This document shows positions 25,188 to 33,175 of a stretch of 44,494 bases of DNA, in pieces. Source of the DNA: CAYGAW01 sp964347945 (GTDB taxonomy: Bacteria; Chloroflexota; Anaerolineae; UBA7937; B3-Chlor); the NCBI GenBank assembly GCA_964347945.1, contig CAYGAW010000035.1, positions 1-44,494 of the forward strand, written 5' to 3'. Numbering within the stretch: the stretch's first letter is position 1; each line of letters begins with the position of its first letter. Both the position numbers and the translations under genes were made by a program. Below the pieces are notes generated by a model. The model ran no database searches, was not told the origin of the DNA, and was given only the letters and a program-made list of their open reading frames with translations.

Positions 25188-26486
25188 CTACATCTCCAAA
25201 CCCTTGAACGGATCCACCCATTCCTCCAACGCAACCCGCAACTCCTCGTGCTCCGCCGCGGCCTGCTCTAGAGGGATACCTTGCATGGTCGCATCGATGG
25301 CCTGCCGGAAGGCCCGCGCTCCGGCGACCGGCCCCTGGGGATGCGCGTGTATACCCCCTCCCGTGCCGATGACGATCTCAGGTCCCAAATCCTTCATCAC
25401 CTGCGGCACCATGGCCGGAGTGATGCCTCCGCTGGGCATGGGGAAGGTAGGCTTCAGATGATAGAGGTGGAAAGTAAGGTTCCTGGCCACCAGCTGGAAC
25501 TTCTGGGGAAGGAAGGACGCCTTCCCATAGGGCGCAGGATAGACGCAGATGTCAGCTCCAGCCAGGCGAGGCAACTTGCCCAGGACGATGTGGGATGTTA
25601 TTCCGTGATACGGCGACTGGTAGAAGGCTCCGGCCAAGTCCATGTGACCGAGGATGGGCACGTTGATCTCCGGATCCTCAGCCAGAGCTCGCAGCACGGG
25701 AAAGCCGACCGCTAGGTAGTTCACCATCAGGGCGTTAACCCCCAATTCCACGGCTCGCTTGGCATTCTCGAAGACCTTGGGGATCTCGTCGGAGACGTTG
25801 ACCGTATAAAGGGTGTGTTCCCCGGTTTCTTCGTAGACCTGCTTCTCCGCCTCCATATAGGCCTCGACCCGTTCCTTGACGGTGTTGAACGACATATCGG
25901 CCAGCAATTCATCGTCCTTAATGATGTCCGCCCCTCCAAGAGCCGCCTGCCGGAAGAGTTCGGTACCTACCTCGCATGGATAGCCGGTGCAGGGCTTGAT
26001 CATGTTGTTGAGGAGCGGCCGGTCTTTGACGCCCAGTAGCTTGCGCACGCCAGGGACGCCAAACTTGGGCCCGCCGAAGCCCTCCACGAACTTCTGGGGG
26101 AAGCGGGCGTCGAGGAGCTTCAGCTTCCCCGCCATGGAGATATTTCCCACAATGGCCGTGAGCAGCATCGGGATCTGCGATTCGATGTTGATGAACGGGA
26201 AGGCCACCTGGATCACATGGTTCCGGTCCTGAACCTCCGGCGGGACCACCCACTCGTAATCGGGTATCTCGTACACACCGATGACTTTGGCCACGTGCTT
26301 CCTGCGCACCTCGGCCGTCTCCCCGGGCACGGGTACCCAGGTGCCCGTGCTCTGCTCGATAGCCAGAGCCGGAGCAAGCCTGGGGATGTCGATGTGCTTC
26401 GGGAAGGACACCAGATAGGTAGCGATGATAGACTCGCCGTAGTCCACGCCGTCCGGCAATGCTATTGGTAGCGCTTCGATATCCAT
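25188..26486 (-). CDS. RuBisCO-like protein (form IV type), not a CO2-fixing RuBisCO
   Basis: A 432-residue RuBisCO large-subunit superfamily protein. Conserved (spinach numbering in brackets): Glu44, Thr49, Trp50 (60, 65, 66), Asn115 (123), Lys164 (175), the carbamylation triad Lys190/Asp192/Glu193 (201/203/204) in DIIKDDELL, His281 (294), loop-6 Lys322 (334), and MPSGG and GTGGGIHAHP phosphate loops. Lost: Lys177 is Cys166, Arg295 is Met282 and His327 is Val315, so part of the bisphosphate and C2 site is gone. That excludes ribulose-bisphosphate carboxylation. Known relatives act as enolases, isomerases or 3-oxo-isoapionate-4-phosphate decarboxylase/transcarboxylase-type enzymes. It is the third gene of an operon with an FGGY kinase (12-base gap) and an aminotransferase. 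AAAGGGGG lies 5-6 bases before the ATG. Confidence 0.9.
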   Translation of the reverse strand: MDIEALPIALPDGVDYGESIIATYLVSFPKHIDIPRLAPALAIEQSTGTWVPVPGETAEVRRKHVAKVIGVYEIPDYEWVVPPEVQDRNHVIQVAFPFINIESQIPMLLTAIVGNISMAGKLKLLDARFPQKFVEGFGGPKFGVPGVRKLLGVKDRPLLNNMIKPCTGYPCEVGTELFRQAALGGADIIKDDELLADMSFNTVKERVEAYMEAEKQVYEETGEHTLYTVNVSDEIPKVFENAKRAVELGVNALMVNYLAVGFPVLRALAEDPEINVPILGHMDLAGAFYQSPYHGITSHIVLGKLPRLAGADICVYPAPYGKASFLPQKFQLVARNLTFHLYHLKPTFPMPSGGITPAMVPQVMKDLGPEIVIGTGGGIHAHPQGPVAGARAFRQAIDATMQGIPLEQAAAEHEELRVALEEWVDPFKGLEM

Positions 26487-26498
26487 TCTGCCCCCTTT

Positions 26499-28046
26499 CT
26501 AATCTTTCATACGACGGAATCTGGCTTCGTTAACATCCCGATACAACCGCTTCAAAGAGCTGTAGACTTCCCTGTACCCAGCATACAGGTGATCGTATGT
26601 GTGCGCGGTGGAGGAATCGGGCTGGAAGACCTTCTCAACGTGGACGACGTCTTTGAGCGCCGGGAAGCCATCGTAGATGCCCAATCCGATGGCGGCGATA
26701 AGTGCTGCCCCGACCGCTCCGGCCTCTTGGGGGTTGGCCACCTTCTCCACCTGCTTGCCGGTCACATCGGCAATGATCTGGAGCCAGGGGTCTCCCCTCG
26801 CCCCGCCCCCGATAGCTCGCACCGTGTCTTGGCTGTAGCCGAACTTGTCGCTCATCACTTCCAACATCCACCGGAGGTTGTAGGCCACGCCTTCGTAAAC
26901 CGCGCGCAGCATGTGTTCACGCTTGTGATCAGCGCTCAGGTTGATGAAGCTGGAGCGGACGTATATGTCAGCGACGGGCGAACGCTCGCCGTACATCCAA
27001 GGGGTGAAGATAAGATAGTCGGAACCTGGCTCAATCTGCCGAACCGTCTCATCCATCAGCCGGAACACGTTCTCCACCGACGGATCCTGCTGCTCCTGAC
27101 GATAGAACTGGTCGGCGATCCATTGCAGGCATGCCCCGGCAGTTTCCGTCTCAGCGATGAGGAAGCACTTGGCAGGATCAGCAGACTGGATACTGGCGAT
27201 GCCGCTCTTGCCGGTGAAGGCCTTCTCCATGACTACACCGACCCAGCCGGAGGTGCCGAGATAGATGTGGCCCTCTCCCTCGCCCACCGCTCCGGAGCCA
27301 GCGGCGGCCGCTGGCGCGTCCCCGGCGCCGCAGATGACCGGCGTGCCCTCCAGCAGGCCAAACTGCTCAGCCGAAGGCGAGGTAAGCCGCCCGGCCTCGT
27401 CGGTGGAGCAGCAGAGCTCAGGGAACTTCTCCCTGGGGAGACCGAAGAAGCGAATGAGGAAATCAGACCATCGCTTCTTCTTCAAGTCAAAGAGGCCAGT
27501 CACCGAAGCAGCGGACCAGTCAGAGAGCATGTTGCCGGTGGAGCGGTGCATCAAGTAACCGTTAACATCGAGGAACCTCGCCGTCTTGGAGAAAAGGCCG
27601 GCCTCGTTCTCCTTGAGCCACAGCAGCTTGGGGAGTACATCTTTCCCGGTGGCCTCGGCTCCCACGATCATGGCGAAGACCTTGGGCCCGAGGATCTTCC
27701 TCATGATTTGCTGGGCCTGCTTGCCTGCCCGTGCATCGAGCCAGATGATCCCCGGTCGCAAGGGATGGCCCTCTCCATCAACGGGGACCACCCCCAACAT
27801 CTGGGTTGAGAAGGTCATGCACAGGATTTCGCCGGGCCGGGTGGAACTCCCGTCGAGCAGACGTCGAGTGCTCACCGTGACTGCGCGCCACCAATCCTCC
27901 GGCTGCTGTTCGGCCCAGTGAGACCGTGGGTAGGCGATCTCGTACGCCTCGAAGGCGCTGCCCAGAATGCGTCCTGTCGTGTCTACCAGGACAGCCTTGC
28001 TTCCGCCTGTGCCTACATCGTGGGATATGATGTACCGACCGCTCAT
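26499..28046 (-). CDS. FGGY-family carbohydrate kinase (xylulokinase-like)
   Basis: A 515-residue kinase with both FGGY lobes. N-terminal ATP/phosphate loop HDVGTGGSKAVLVDTTGRIL; WAEQQPEDWW; IWLDARAGKQ; catalytic base Asp243 in CGAGDAPAAAAGSG; adenosine site AIGGGARGDPWLQIIADVTG; then NPQEAGAVGAALIAA. Known reaction: ATP-dependent phosphorylation of an open-chain ketose, polyol or sugar acid. The substrate loop differs from true xylulokinases and I cannot assign the sugar. It is flanked on the same strand by an aminotransferase and a RuBisCO-like protein. The likely scheme is that it phosphorylates a keto-sugar or sugar acid made by the first enzyme so that the RuBisCO-like protein can enolise or decarboxylate it. 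A homologous logic (kinase then RuBisCO-like protein) exists in apiose/isoapionate catabolism but uses a different kinase family there. Confidence 0.87.
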   Translation of the reverse strand: MSGRYIISHDVGTGGSKAVLVDTTGRILGSAFEAYEIAYPRSHWAEQQPEDWWRAVTVSTRRLLDGSSTRPGEILCMTFSTQMLGVVPVDGEGHPLRPGIIWLDARAGKQAQQIMRKILGPKVFAMIVGAEATGKDVLPKLLWLKENEAGLFSKTARFLDVNGYLMHRSTGNMLSDWSAASVTGLFDLKKKRWSDFLIRFFGLPREKFPELCCSTDEAGRLTSPSAEQFGLLEGTPVICGAGDAPAAAAGSGAVGEGEGHIYLGTSGWVGVVMEKAFTGKSGIASIQSADPAKCFLIAETETAGACLQWIADQFYRQEQQDPSVENVFRLMDETVRQIEPGSDYLIFTPWMYGERSPVADIYVRSSFINLSADHKREHMLRAVYEGVAYNLRWMLEVMSDKFGYSQDTVRAIGGGARGDPWLQIIADVTGKQVEKVANPQEAGAVGAALIAAIGLGIYDGFPALKDVVHVEKVFQPDSSTAHTYDHLYAGYREVYSSLKRLYRDVNEARFRRMKD

Positions 28047-28109
28047 CTGCTCCCCCTCACGTCCTACTGGTCTCGCGTCGAGAGGAAACCGGCCCGTCGA
28101 GCTAGCGCA

Positions 28110-28214
28110 TCACCCGGTGGCGTCCACCATGACATCGGCAGCATACCGCATGGCGGCCCGATTGTTCCTGCCGTATCCGGACGGGAAGCGAGCAACCTTG
28201 TCTGGGTGCCACAT
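28110..28214 (-). CDS. Possible 34-residue small ORF or gene fragment
   Basis: Between the aminotransferase and the kinase, the minus strand encodes MWHPDKVARFPSGYGRNNRA followed by AMRYAADVMVDATG. Composition looks protein-like and the ATG is 9 bases after the aminotransferase stop, but there is no clear ribosome site or known family. It may be the N-terminal remnant of a lost operon gene. Confidence 0.25.
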   Translation of the reverse strand: MWHPDKVARFPSGYGRNNRAAMRYAADVMVDATG

Positions 28215-28223
28215 GGTCGATAG

Positions 28224-29654
28224 CTAGGTCGGTAGCGCCTGGGCCATCAGCTTCTGCATGATGTCCCCCTTCTCCTCGTCTGATAAGGCGGAGACCTTCT
28301 GCAGGCAGATCTCGAAGACCTGCATCGCTTGCTCCATCTGTTCGTCGGTGATGGTCAGCACAGGCTTGATCTTGATCACATTGCGCCGGGTTGGCAGACC
28401 AGCGGCAATGTCGGGCATGTCCACGTCGAAGATGACCCCCAGCTGCATAGCGATCTCCAGAAAGGCGATGGCTCTCTCGAAAGCTGGCTCCTTGCTCTCT
28501 CGATCCTCCACCAGCTCGATGCCGATGAAGAGGCCTGGGCCTCTGATGTCACCGATGATCTCATACTTGTCTTGAAGCTCCTCAAGACGGGCAGTGACCT
28601 GTTCTCCCAATCTCTTGGCCCGACCAGCGAGATCTTTGCGCAAGACGACTTCGATACTGGCCAAGGCCGCAGCCATCATCACCGGATTGGAGCCGAAGGT
28701 GGTATGCTCTTCAGCCTCCGTGAACCTCTTCAAGCCCTCTCTCACCAGCAGGGCGCCAATGGGGAATCCCCCGCCCAGCGCTTTGGTCAGAGCCATCATG
28801 TCTGGCGCCACGCCGTATAGTTCCGCGGCCGACATAGCGCCGACTCGACCGAATGTGGTCTGAGCCTCGTCGTAGATTAGGTAGATGCCGTACTGGCGGC
28901 ACAACTCCTTTACCCCCGCCAGATACCCGTCCGGCGTGGGAATCATTCCACCCGGGCCCTGGATCGGTTCGATGATCAGCCCCGCCACGGGGGTATTGGC
29001 TCCGTATTTGATGGCGCCTTCCACCAGTTGCAGGCAGGCCAGTGAGCAGGTCTCCCTCTCCAGGCCCACTGGGCAGCGATAGCAATATGGGTAGGGGAAC
29101 TTCACGTAATGTTCCAGACCGTAGCCCGTGAACCTGGTGAGATAGGGCATGTAGTGGCTGGCGGGGATGGTGGCCAGCGAAGCCCCATGATAGCCACGCC
29201 AAGCGGTAAGGAAAGTGGAGGCTCCCGGCCGGTTGATCATAGCCAGTTTCATCGCCGCCTCTAATGCGAAACCTCCTCCCTCGTTGTTGAGGGCCACTTG
29301 GCGCAGATTGCCCGGGAACAACTCGCTCAGACGGTTAGTGAGCTTGATACGGGGTATGGTGGGATAACCATAGCGGACGTGGGTGAGGTGTTTCATTTGC
29401 TGGGCCACCGTGTACAGGATATCTGGGTTGCAGTAACCTGAATTGAGGGTCCATGCCTGCGCAGTGCAGTCGATGTATTCCTTGCCTGTCGAATCGCGCA
29501 CGATAGCAGTGCCCGGCACGCCCTCGAACAATATCTGCTCCTTCAAAGGAGTAAGGGACAGCTCCCTGGCCTGGGCTATCTCCTCTCCCGTAACCTGTGT
29601 CAGTAGTTGTTCGACCTCCTCCTCGCTGAGCACCTCAGGTTGAAACGCGGTCAT
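28224..29654 (-). CDS. Class III (omega-type) PLP aminotransferase
   Basis: A 476-residue class III aminotransferase. Lys291 in MALTKALGGGFPIGA is the PLP Schiff-base lysine, and Asp262 in IYDEAQTTFGRVG is the pyridine-ring Asp. GYHGASLAT and THVRYGYPT complete the fold. Four cysteines in CYRCPVGLERETCSLAC (191, 194, 203, 207) form a possible structural metal site seen in one subgroup of the family. Known chemistry: transfer of an amino group between an omega-amine, amino acid or amino sugar and a keto acid or aldehyde; some members epimerise or decarboxylate. GGCGAGGAGGTGAAG precedes the ATG at 29654. It is the first gene of the operon driven by the consensus promoter at 29699-29727. Its partner genes suggest that the amino group comes from an amino-polyol or amino-sugar acid. 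Confidence 0.88.
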   Translation of the reverse strand: MTAFQPEVLSEEEVEQLLTQVTGEEIAQARELSLTPLKEQILFEGVPGTAIVRDSTGKEYIDCTAQAWTLNSGYCNPDILYTVAQQMKHLTHVRYGYPTIPRIKLTNRLSELFPGNLRQVALNNEGGGFALEAAMKLAMINRPGASTFLTAWRGYHGASLATIPASHYMPYLTRFTGYGLEHYVKFPYPYCYRCPVGLERETCSLACLQLVEGAIKYGANTPVAGLIIEPIQGPGGMIPTPDGYLAGVKELCRQYGIYLIYDEAQTTFGRVGAMSAAELYGVAPDMMALTKALGGGFPIGALLVREGLKRFTEAEEHTTFGSNPVMMAAALASIEVVLRKDLAGRAKRLGEQVTARLEELQDKYEIIGDIRGPGLFIGIELVEDRESKEPAFERAIAFLEIAMQLGVIFDVDMPDIAAGLPTRRNVIKIKPVLTITDEQMEQAMQVFEICLQKVSALSDEEKGDIMQKLMAQALPT

Positions 29655-29698
29655 TCTTCACCTCCTCGCCCTTCAAAGACAACTGCCCAAGCGCGTGG

Positions 29699-29727
29699 AT
29701 TATATCGCAGTGTCCAGATTTTGTCAA
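29699..29727 (-). promoter_or_regulatory. Consensus sigma-70 promoter (TTGACA-17-TATAAT)
   Basis: On the minus strand TTGACA (29727-29722) and TATAAT (29704-29699) match the consensus exactly with the ideal 17-base spacer. The start site would be about 40 bases before the aminotransferase ATG. Such a strong promoter is unusual for a catabolic operon unless a repressor acts on it; no clear operator is seen. Confidence 0.9.
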
Positions 29728-29791
29728 CATACTGGCTCCGGCCGCGTGAGCACGGCCCAGCCCTTCGCCAGAGTGAAGCCTGGTCACGGTC

Positions 29792-29820
29792 TAGACTGTT
29801 CGGCTGAGATGTAGTATATT
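29792..29820 (+). promoter_or_regulatory. Candidate promoter (TAGACT-17-TATATT)
   Basis: TAGACT (29792-29797) and TATATT (29815-29820) with a 17-base spacer, about 45 bases before the fdhE start and on the opposite strand to the aminotransferase promoter. Confidence 0.5.
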
Positions 29821-29870
29821 TGCAAATTGGAGAGTTCTAGTCCAACCGGGAGCAAAGAGTCTTGGAGGCC

Positions 29871-30695
29871 ATGGTAACTGACGAAGGATTGTTGGCAGCA
29901 CTTGAGGAGGAACGGAAGAAGAGCCCCGAACTGGCACAGGCAGTAGATCTTCACCGGGAAATCATCGCCGTCCGAGCCAAAGTTCAGGTTGAGGCAACCC
30001 ACATCGAGCCTGACGACCAGGAAGTGGCAAGAATCGTAGACCAGCGCGTACCCCTCATCCAGCGATGGGAACTAAGGTGGGACGAAGATGGCTTCACTCG
30101 CCTCGCTGCCCAGGTCTGCGATATCGTTGTCCGCCACAGACAGGAACTTGCTTCGCAGCTGGAACACATACGGTCCTTCCTGACCGGGGACCCCGTGCAG
30201 ACGCGGAGCGTCGTTGCCCGCTACCTCAGTGAGGGCGACCTTGTTCTGCCAGACCATGCGGAACTAGACCAGGAGTTGCTCTCCTTCGTCCTGAATAACG
30301 CCTTACACCCCTTTCTGCAAGCTCACGCCGCCGTGCTCGTCCCGCTGATCAGGGACGAGAAATGGTATCAGAAACTGTGCCCGGTATGCGGTGGTGAGCC
30401 GGATTTCGGCTATCTGGAGGAGGAAGTCGGAGGGCTTCGACTACTCTGTTCTCGCTGCGACACGATATGGATGTATAGGCGAGGGGAGTGCAGCTTCTGC
30501 CGGAACTCCGAGAAGGATAGCTTCGCCTACTACCTCGGCGACGACGAAGTGTACCGCCTCTATGTGTGCGACAAATGCAAGCGTTACCTCAAGGTTCTGG
30601 ACGGAAGACAGACTAGCGGCAAGCCTGTGCTGCCTGTGCAACGGATCATCACCATAGGGATGGATGTCTCCGCCCGCCAAGAAGGATACCACTAG
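29871..30695 (+). CDS. fdhE: Formate dehydrogenase accessory protein FdhE
   Basis: A 274-residue protein (277 if the in-frame TTG at 29862 is used; GGAGG sits only 2 bases before the ATG, so the start is uncertain). The C-terminal rubredoxin-like half has the four FdhE CxxC pairs: CPVCGG, CSRC, CSFC and CDKCKRYLK, preceded by WYQKLCP. Known role: FdhE binds the formate dehydrogenase catalytic subunit late in its maturation and protects or checks its metal centre. It is followed 14 bases later by fdhD. The formate dehydrogenase itself is not in the window. Confidence 0.9.
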   Translation: MVTDEGLLAALEEERKKSPELAQAVDLHREIIAVRAKVQVEATHIEPDDQEVARIVDQRVPLIQRWELRWDEDGFTRLAAQVCDIVVRHRQELASQLEHIRSFLTGDPVQTRSVVARYLSEGDLVLPDHAELDQELLSFVLNNALHPFLQAHAAVLVPLIRDEKWYQKLCPVCGGEPDFGYLEEEVGGLRLLCSRCDTIWMYRRGECSFCRNSEKDSFAYYLGDDEVYRLYVCDKCKRYLKVLDGRQTSGKPVLPVQRIITIGMDVSARQEGYH

Positions 30696-30709
30696 CACGG
30701 TCCTAGATC

Positions 30710-31501
30710 ATGAACAACAGACCAATCGACAGCGCAACTTTCGTCCGATACTCGGGAGACGAGAGCGAGGAGCTGGAAAGGCCTTTGGTCCGGGAGGCTC
30801 CCTGGACCATCCACGTCAATGGCCAGGAACTGGTCACCCTGCTCTGCACCCCCGACAAGATGAACTTCATGGTACTGGGGTTCCTTGCAGCTGAGGGTCT
30901 GATCAGCAGCGTGGATGAGGTGGATCTGCTCCAGGTGTGCCAGGACCAAGAAGGCGTGATTGACGTGATGCTGAGCGAGAAAGGCGACGTCACCTTGCCT
31001 AGCCGTCTTATCCTCCTTTCTGGATGTGGCCGAGGCATCACCTTCGACGATCTATCTGCCAACCACGCCAAGCTTGACTCGCCTCTCACCGTCTCCCCAA
31101 AGCAGATATCTGCCCTCATGCGGGAGCTACGCCACAAGGCGGAAATCCACCGCATTGCCGGAGGCACTCATGCCTCAGCCCTCGCGGACGATGAAGGCCT
31201 CTTGGTGGTGGCCGAGGACGTGGGGAGACACAACACCCTGGACAAGATCAGAGGGGAATGCATGTTCCGAGGCATCCCCACCAAGGATCATCTCCTCTTG
31301 ACCACGGGACGCGTATCCTCCGAGATGGTAAACAAGGCCGTCAAGATGGAGGTGCCCATAGTCGCGTCCCTGACCTCACCCACTGACCTTGCGATCAAGC
31401 TGGCCCAGGCCTGGGACATGACCATCGTCGGCTATGTGCGTGGCAGCAAGATGAACGTCTACACCAGACCTGATCGCGTGGTGCCCGACTCTCCGAAGTA
31501 G
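30710..31501 (+). CDS. fdhD: Sulfur carrier protein FdhD
   Basis: A 263-residue protein with the family landmarks DKMNFMVLGFLAAEGLI, RIAGGTHASAL, VAEDVGRHNTLDKIRGECM, LLTTGRVSSEMVNKAV and MTIVGYVRGSKMNVYT. Known role: FdhD takes sulfur from IscS and places it on the molybdenum of formate dehydrogenase; in E. coli two cysteines of a CxxC loop are used. Here the loop is LLSGCGRGITFDD with a single Cys, so any sulfur relay must run on one Cys or another residue; single-Cys variants are known in anaerobes and archaea. It is co-transcribed with fdhE. The presence of a selenocysteine reading in this window makes a Sec-type formate dehydrogenase elsewhere in the genome plausible. Confidence 0.93.
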   Translation: MNNRPIDSATFVRYSGDESEELERPLVREAPWTIHVNGQELVTLLCTPDKMNFMVLGFLAAEGLISSVDEVDLLQVCQDQEGVIDVMLSEKGDVTLPSRLILLSGCGRGITFDDLSANHAKLDSPLTVSPKQISALMRELRHKAEIHRIAGGTHASALADDEGLLVVAEDVGRHNTLDKIRGECMFRGIPTKDHLLLTTGRVSSEMVNKAVKMEVPIVASLTSPTDLAIKLAQAWDMTIVGYVRGSKMNVYTRPDRVVPDSPK

Positions 31502-32305
31502 CTTCCAACCCACCACAGAGGACCAGCCGGAGTCATCCCAGCTTGTGTCGTTCCTGGCGTTGACGACTCGACCTGGCGTGTGACCCGTTGGCGTCCGGCA
31601 TGACCGTCTCGCCATCCCTCCTGCCAACCATCACAACCACGGTCTGGGTGAGGCAAACACAGCCTTGCATCTATCATCGGGCTAGTGAGGAGCAGCGCGG
31701 TGCTCGTCTAGCAGCTGCTGGTGAGCGAATCACAGTCTTCGCCAGTCTATTGCCGCTGGCCATTCCTCTCGTACCCCGGGGCACAACACCAACGGAATTC
31801 CAACTTTTTCAACCCTTCTCAACCGCACTTGCAACCAGACCCGTCGGTTTAGCACCGTTCTTTTCTGCTATCGTATTGTAGGGAGTAACGAGGACCAACT
31901 TCTTATACGTCGGGTGCATCTGGTCCAAGACCGTACCGAGTTCCCAAGGTGGGGAGCGTGCCCGAGATGTCAATGTTCTGATGGCAGCGAGGACGATGCT
32001 TCCTGGCTGGTACCTGGCGCTAGTCCCCTTTGGACAACCAGAAAGTAGCGCACGCCGACAAGGCCGTGTGGTGCGGCGGAGTGTTGCTGCATCAGAAGTT
32101 CCGCGCGGCGTCGCGGACGGAGGCAGTGGCCCGCACCCTCAGGGTCCCCAAGAGATCCTGACAGGTGACAGCATCATTCATCGTCGGGTATGGCGAGAGC
32201 CCGTGAGATCAGTGAATGTGTGGTTCAAAGGGAACCTTGGCACTGGTTCGACGGCAACGACCATCTCAACAGTGCCGACCTGGATCTGGACGGGTTTCCT
32301 CTCGC
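31502..32305. other. Long non-coding stretch, nothing recognised
   Basis: About 800 bases between fdhD and the promoter of the oxygen-defence island. Frames on both strands are short and lack coding character. A 40-codon stretch near 32030-32160 (reading like NQKVAHADKAVWCGGVLLHQ) might be the remnant of a lost gene, but no family was recognised. No tRNA, repeat array or terminator hairpin with a T-run was seen. Confidence 0.5.
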
Positions 32306-32334
32306 TTGACAGTTTCCCAGCGCTATTGTACAAT
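32306..32334 (+). promoter_or_regulatory. Strong sigma-70 promoter (TTGACA-17-TACAAT)
   Basis: TTGACA at 32306-32311 and TACAAT at 32329-32334, with a 17-base spacer, 42 bases before the regulator ATG. It is the only strong promoter seen in the 9 kb down to 41468, so it may drive much of the oxygen-defence island. Confidence 0.85.
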
Positions 32335-32349
32335 TAGTATAAATTACTA
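32335..32349 (+). promoter_or_regulatory. Candidate Fur/PerR-box overlapping the transcription start
   Basis: TAGTATAAATTACTA is a 15-base imperfect palindrome whose outer 5 bases on each side are perfect inverted repeats. It has the 7-1-7 form and AT-rich content of PerR/Fur boxes. It directly abuts the -10 box, so binding of the downstream Fur-family protein would block initiation. That is autoregulation by inference. Confidence 0.6.
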
Positions 32350-32376
32350 CTTGGTTGTATCGGAGAATTGATATTG

Positions 32377-32793
32377 ATGAGGCCTGTCGAAGAAATCTGC
32401 GATGTCCTGCGGGAGAGCGGGATGAAAATCACGCCTCAACGGCGCATGATTTTCGAGATCTTGCAGCACAGCGACGGGCATCCCACCGCTGAGGAGATAC
32501 ATGACACGGCGCGGGAAACCATGCCGGACATGTCCCTCGCCACCGTCTACCACACCCTCAACGACTTGGTCAGGATGGGTGAACTTGTGGAGCTTGACCT
32601 GGGCGAAGGGAAGAGTCGGTATGATCCGACCACTGATGGACATTACCACCTGGTTTGTTTGGGTTGTCGGCAAGTTGTGGACATCCCCCGCAGGGCCAAC
32701 CCGCCACAGATTCTCCCTGTAGAGTCTCGTGGTTACGAAATCGAGCGTTGTGACGTAATGTTCTACGGGTACTGTCCGGACTGTCAGGAGTAA
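32377..32793 (+). CDS. Fur family metalloregulator, probably PerR-like
   Basis: A 138-residue protein. Winged-helix DNA-binding part: ITPQRRMIFEILQHSDGHPTAEEIH then MSLATVYHTLNDLVRMGEL. Metal-binding and dimer part: DGHYHLVCLGCRQVVDIP and FYGYCPDCQE, giving two CxxC pairs for a structural zinc as in PerR. The start is taken as ATG 32377; in-frame TTG codons at 32368 and 32374 are alternatives, and GGAG at 32362 is better spaced for 32374. Placed first in an island of peroxide, superoxide and oxygen detoxification genes, with a PerR-type box over the promoter, it is likely the peroxide- or iron-responsive repressor of the cluster. Confidence 0.88.
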   Translation: MRPVEEICDVLRESGMKITPQRRMIFEILQHSDGHPTAEEIHDTARETMPDMSLATVYHTLNDLVRMGELVELDLGEGKSRYDPTTDGHYHLVCLGCRQVVDIPRRANPPQILPVESRGYEIERCDVMFYGYCPDCQE

Positions 32794-32846
32794 TCTTCGA
32801 ATATCCGGAACCTGTCCTAGGGTAAGTCCAGAGAAAGGAGATCAAG

Positions 32847-33011
32847 ATGGAAAAGTGGGAATGTCTGGCATGCGGATATATCTATGACCAGGCTGTGGGA
32901 GATCCCGACACTGGCATAGCCCCGGGCACCGCCTTCGAGGACCTGCCCGATGATTGGGTCTGCCCCGAGTGCGGCGCTGAGAAGGATATGTTCGAGAAGC
33001 TGGAGGAGTAG
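32847..33011 (+). CDS. rd: Rubredoxin
   Basis: A 54-residue protein: CLACGYIYD near the start and DWVCPECGAEKDMF near the end give the two CxxC pairs that hold one iron. GDPDTGIAPGTAFEDLPDDW is the canonical middle. AAAGGAG lies 6-7 bases before the ATG. Known role: small electron carrier that feeds flavodiiron protein, rubrerythrin and superoxide reductase, all of which follow in this island, and accepts electrons from the rubredoxin reductase at 34502. Confidence 0.97.
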   Translation: MEKWECLACGYIYDQAVGDPDTGIAPGTAFEDLPDDWVCPECGAEKDMFEKLEE

Positions 33012-33028
33012 GTCCCACAGAGATCAAG

Positions 33029-33175
33029 ATGGAAATCTGGTGCCCGAGGGTATCCTGTCCTTCGGCTCTCCGATGTTCTGTTGCCTATCAATGTGCGGAC
33101 TGCCCGTCGCTCCATGTGAGTACGAGCGAAAGACATGGAAAATGGAGGGTGGTGTGGAGAAGTGGAAGTGGATAG
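33029..33175 (+). CDS. Possible small Cys-rich protein, 48 residues
   Basis: It begins at an ATG whose upstream bases AGATCAAGATGGAAA repeat those before the rubredoxin ATG. The product starts MEIWCPRVSCPSALRCSVAY and has five cysteines spaced C-x4-C-x5-C-x5-C-x2-C in the first 25 residues, then a basic tail without features. It overlaps the start of the decayed rubredoxin copy. It may be a small zinc or iron binding protein or a scrambled piece of a duplicated rubredoxin unit. Confidence 0.3.
   Translation: MEIWCPRVSCPSALRCSVAYQCADCPSLHVSTSERHGKWRVVWRSGSG

Noticed and set aside
25188..26486. Reading the RuBisCO-like gene as true RuBisCO for CO2 fixation
   Set aside because: Residues equivalent to Lys177, Arg295 and His327 are Cys, Met and Val, and no phosphoribulokinase or other Calvin/AMP-pathway gene is present.
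26589..27809. A 406-codon plus-strand frame inside the kinase gene
   Set aside because: Antisense shadow of the FGGY kinase; no family motif in its translation.
31502..32305. Open frames at 31588-31881 and 31981-32337 as genes
   Set aside because: No ribosome sites, no conserved motifs and poor composition; I treat the stretch as non-coding.
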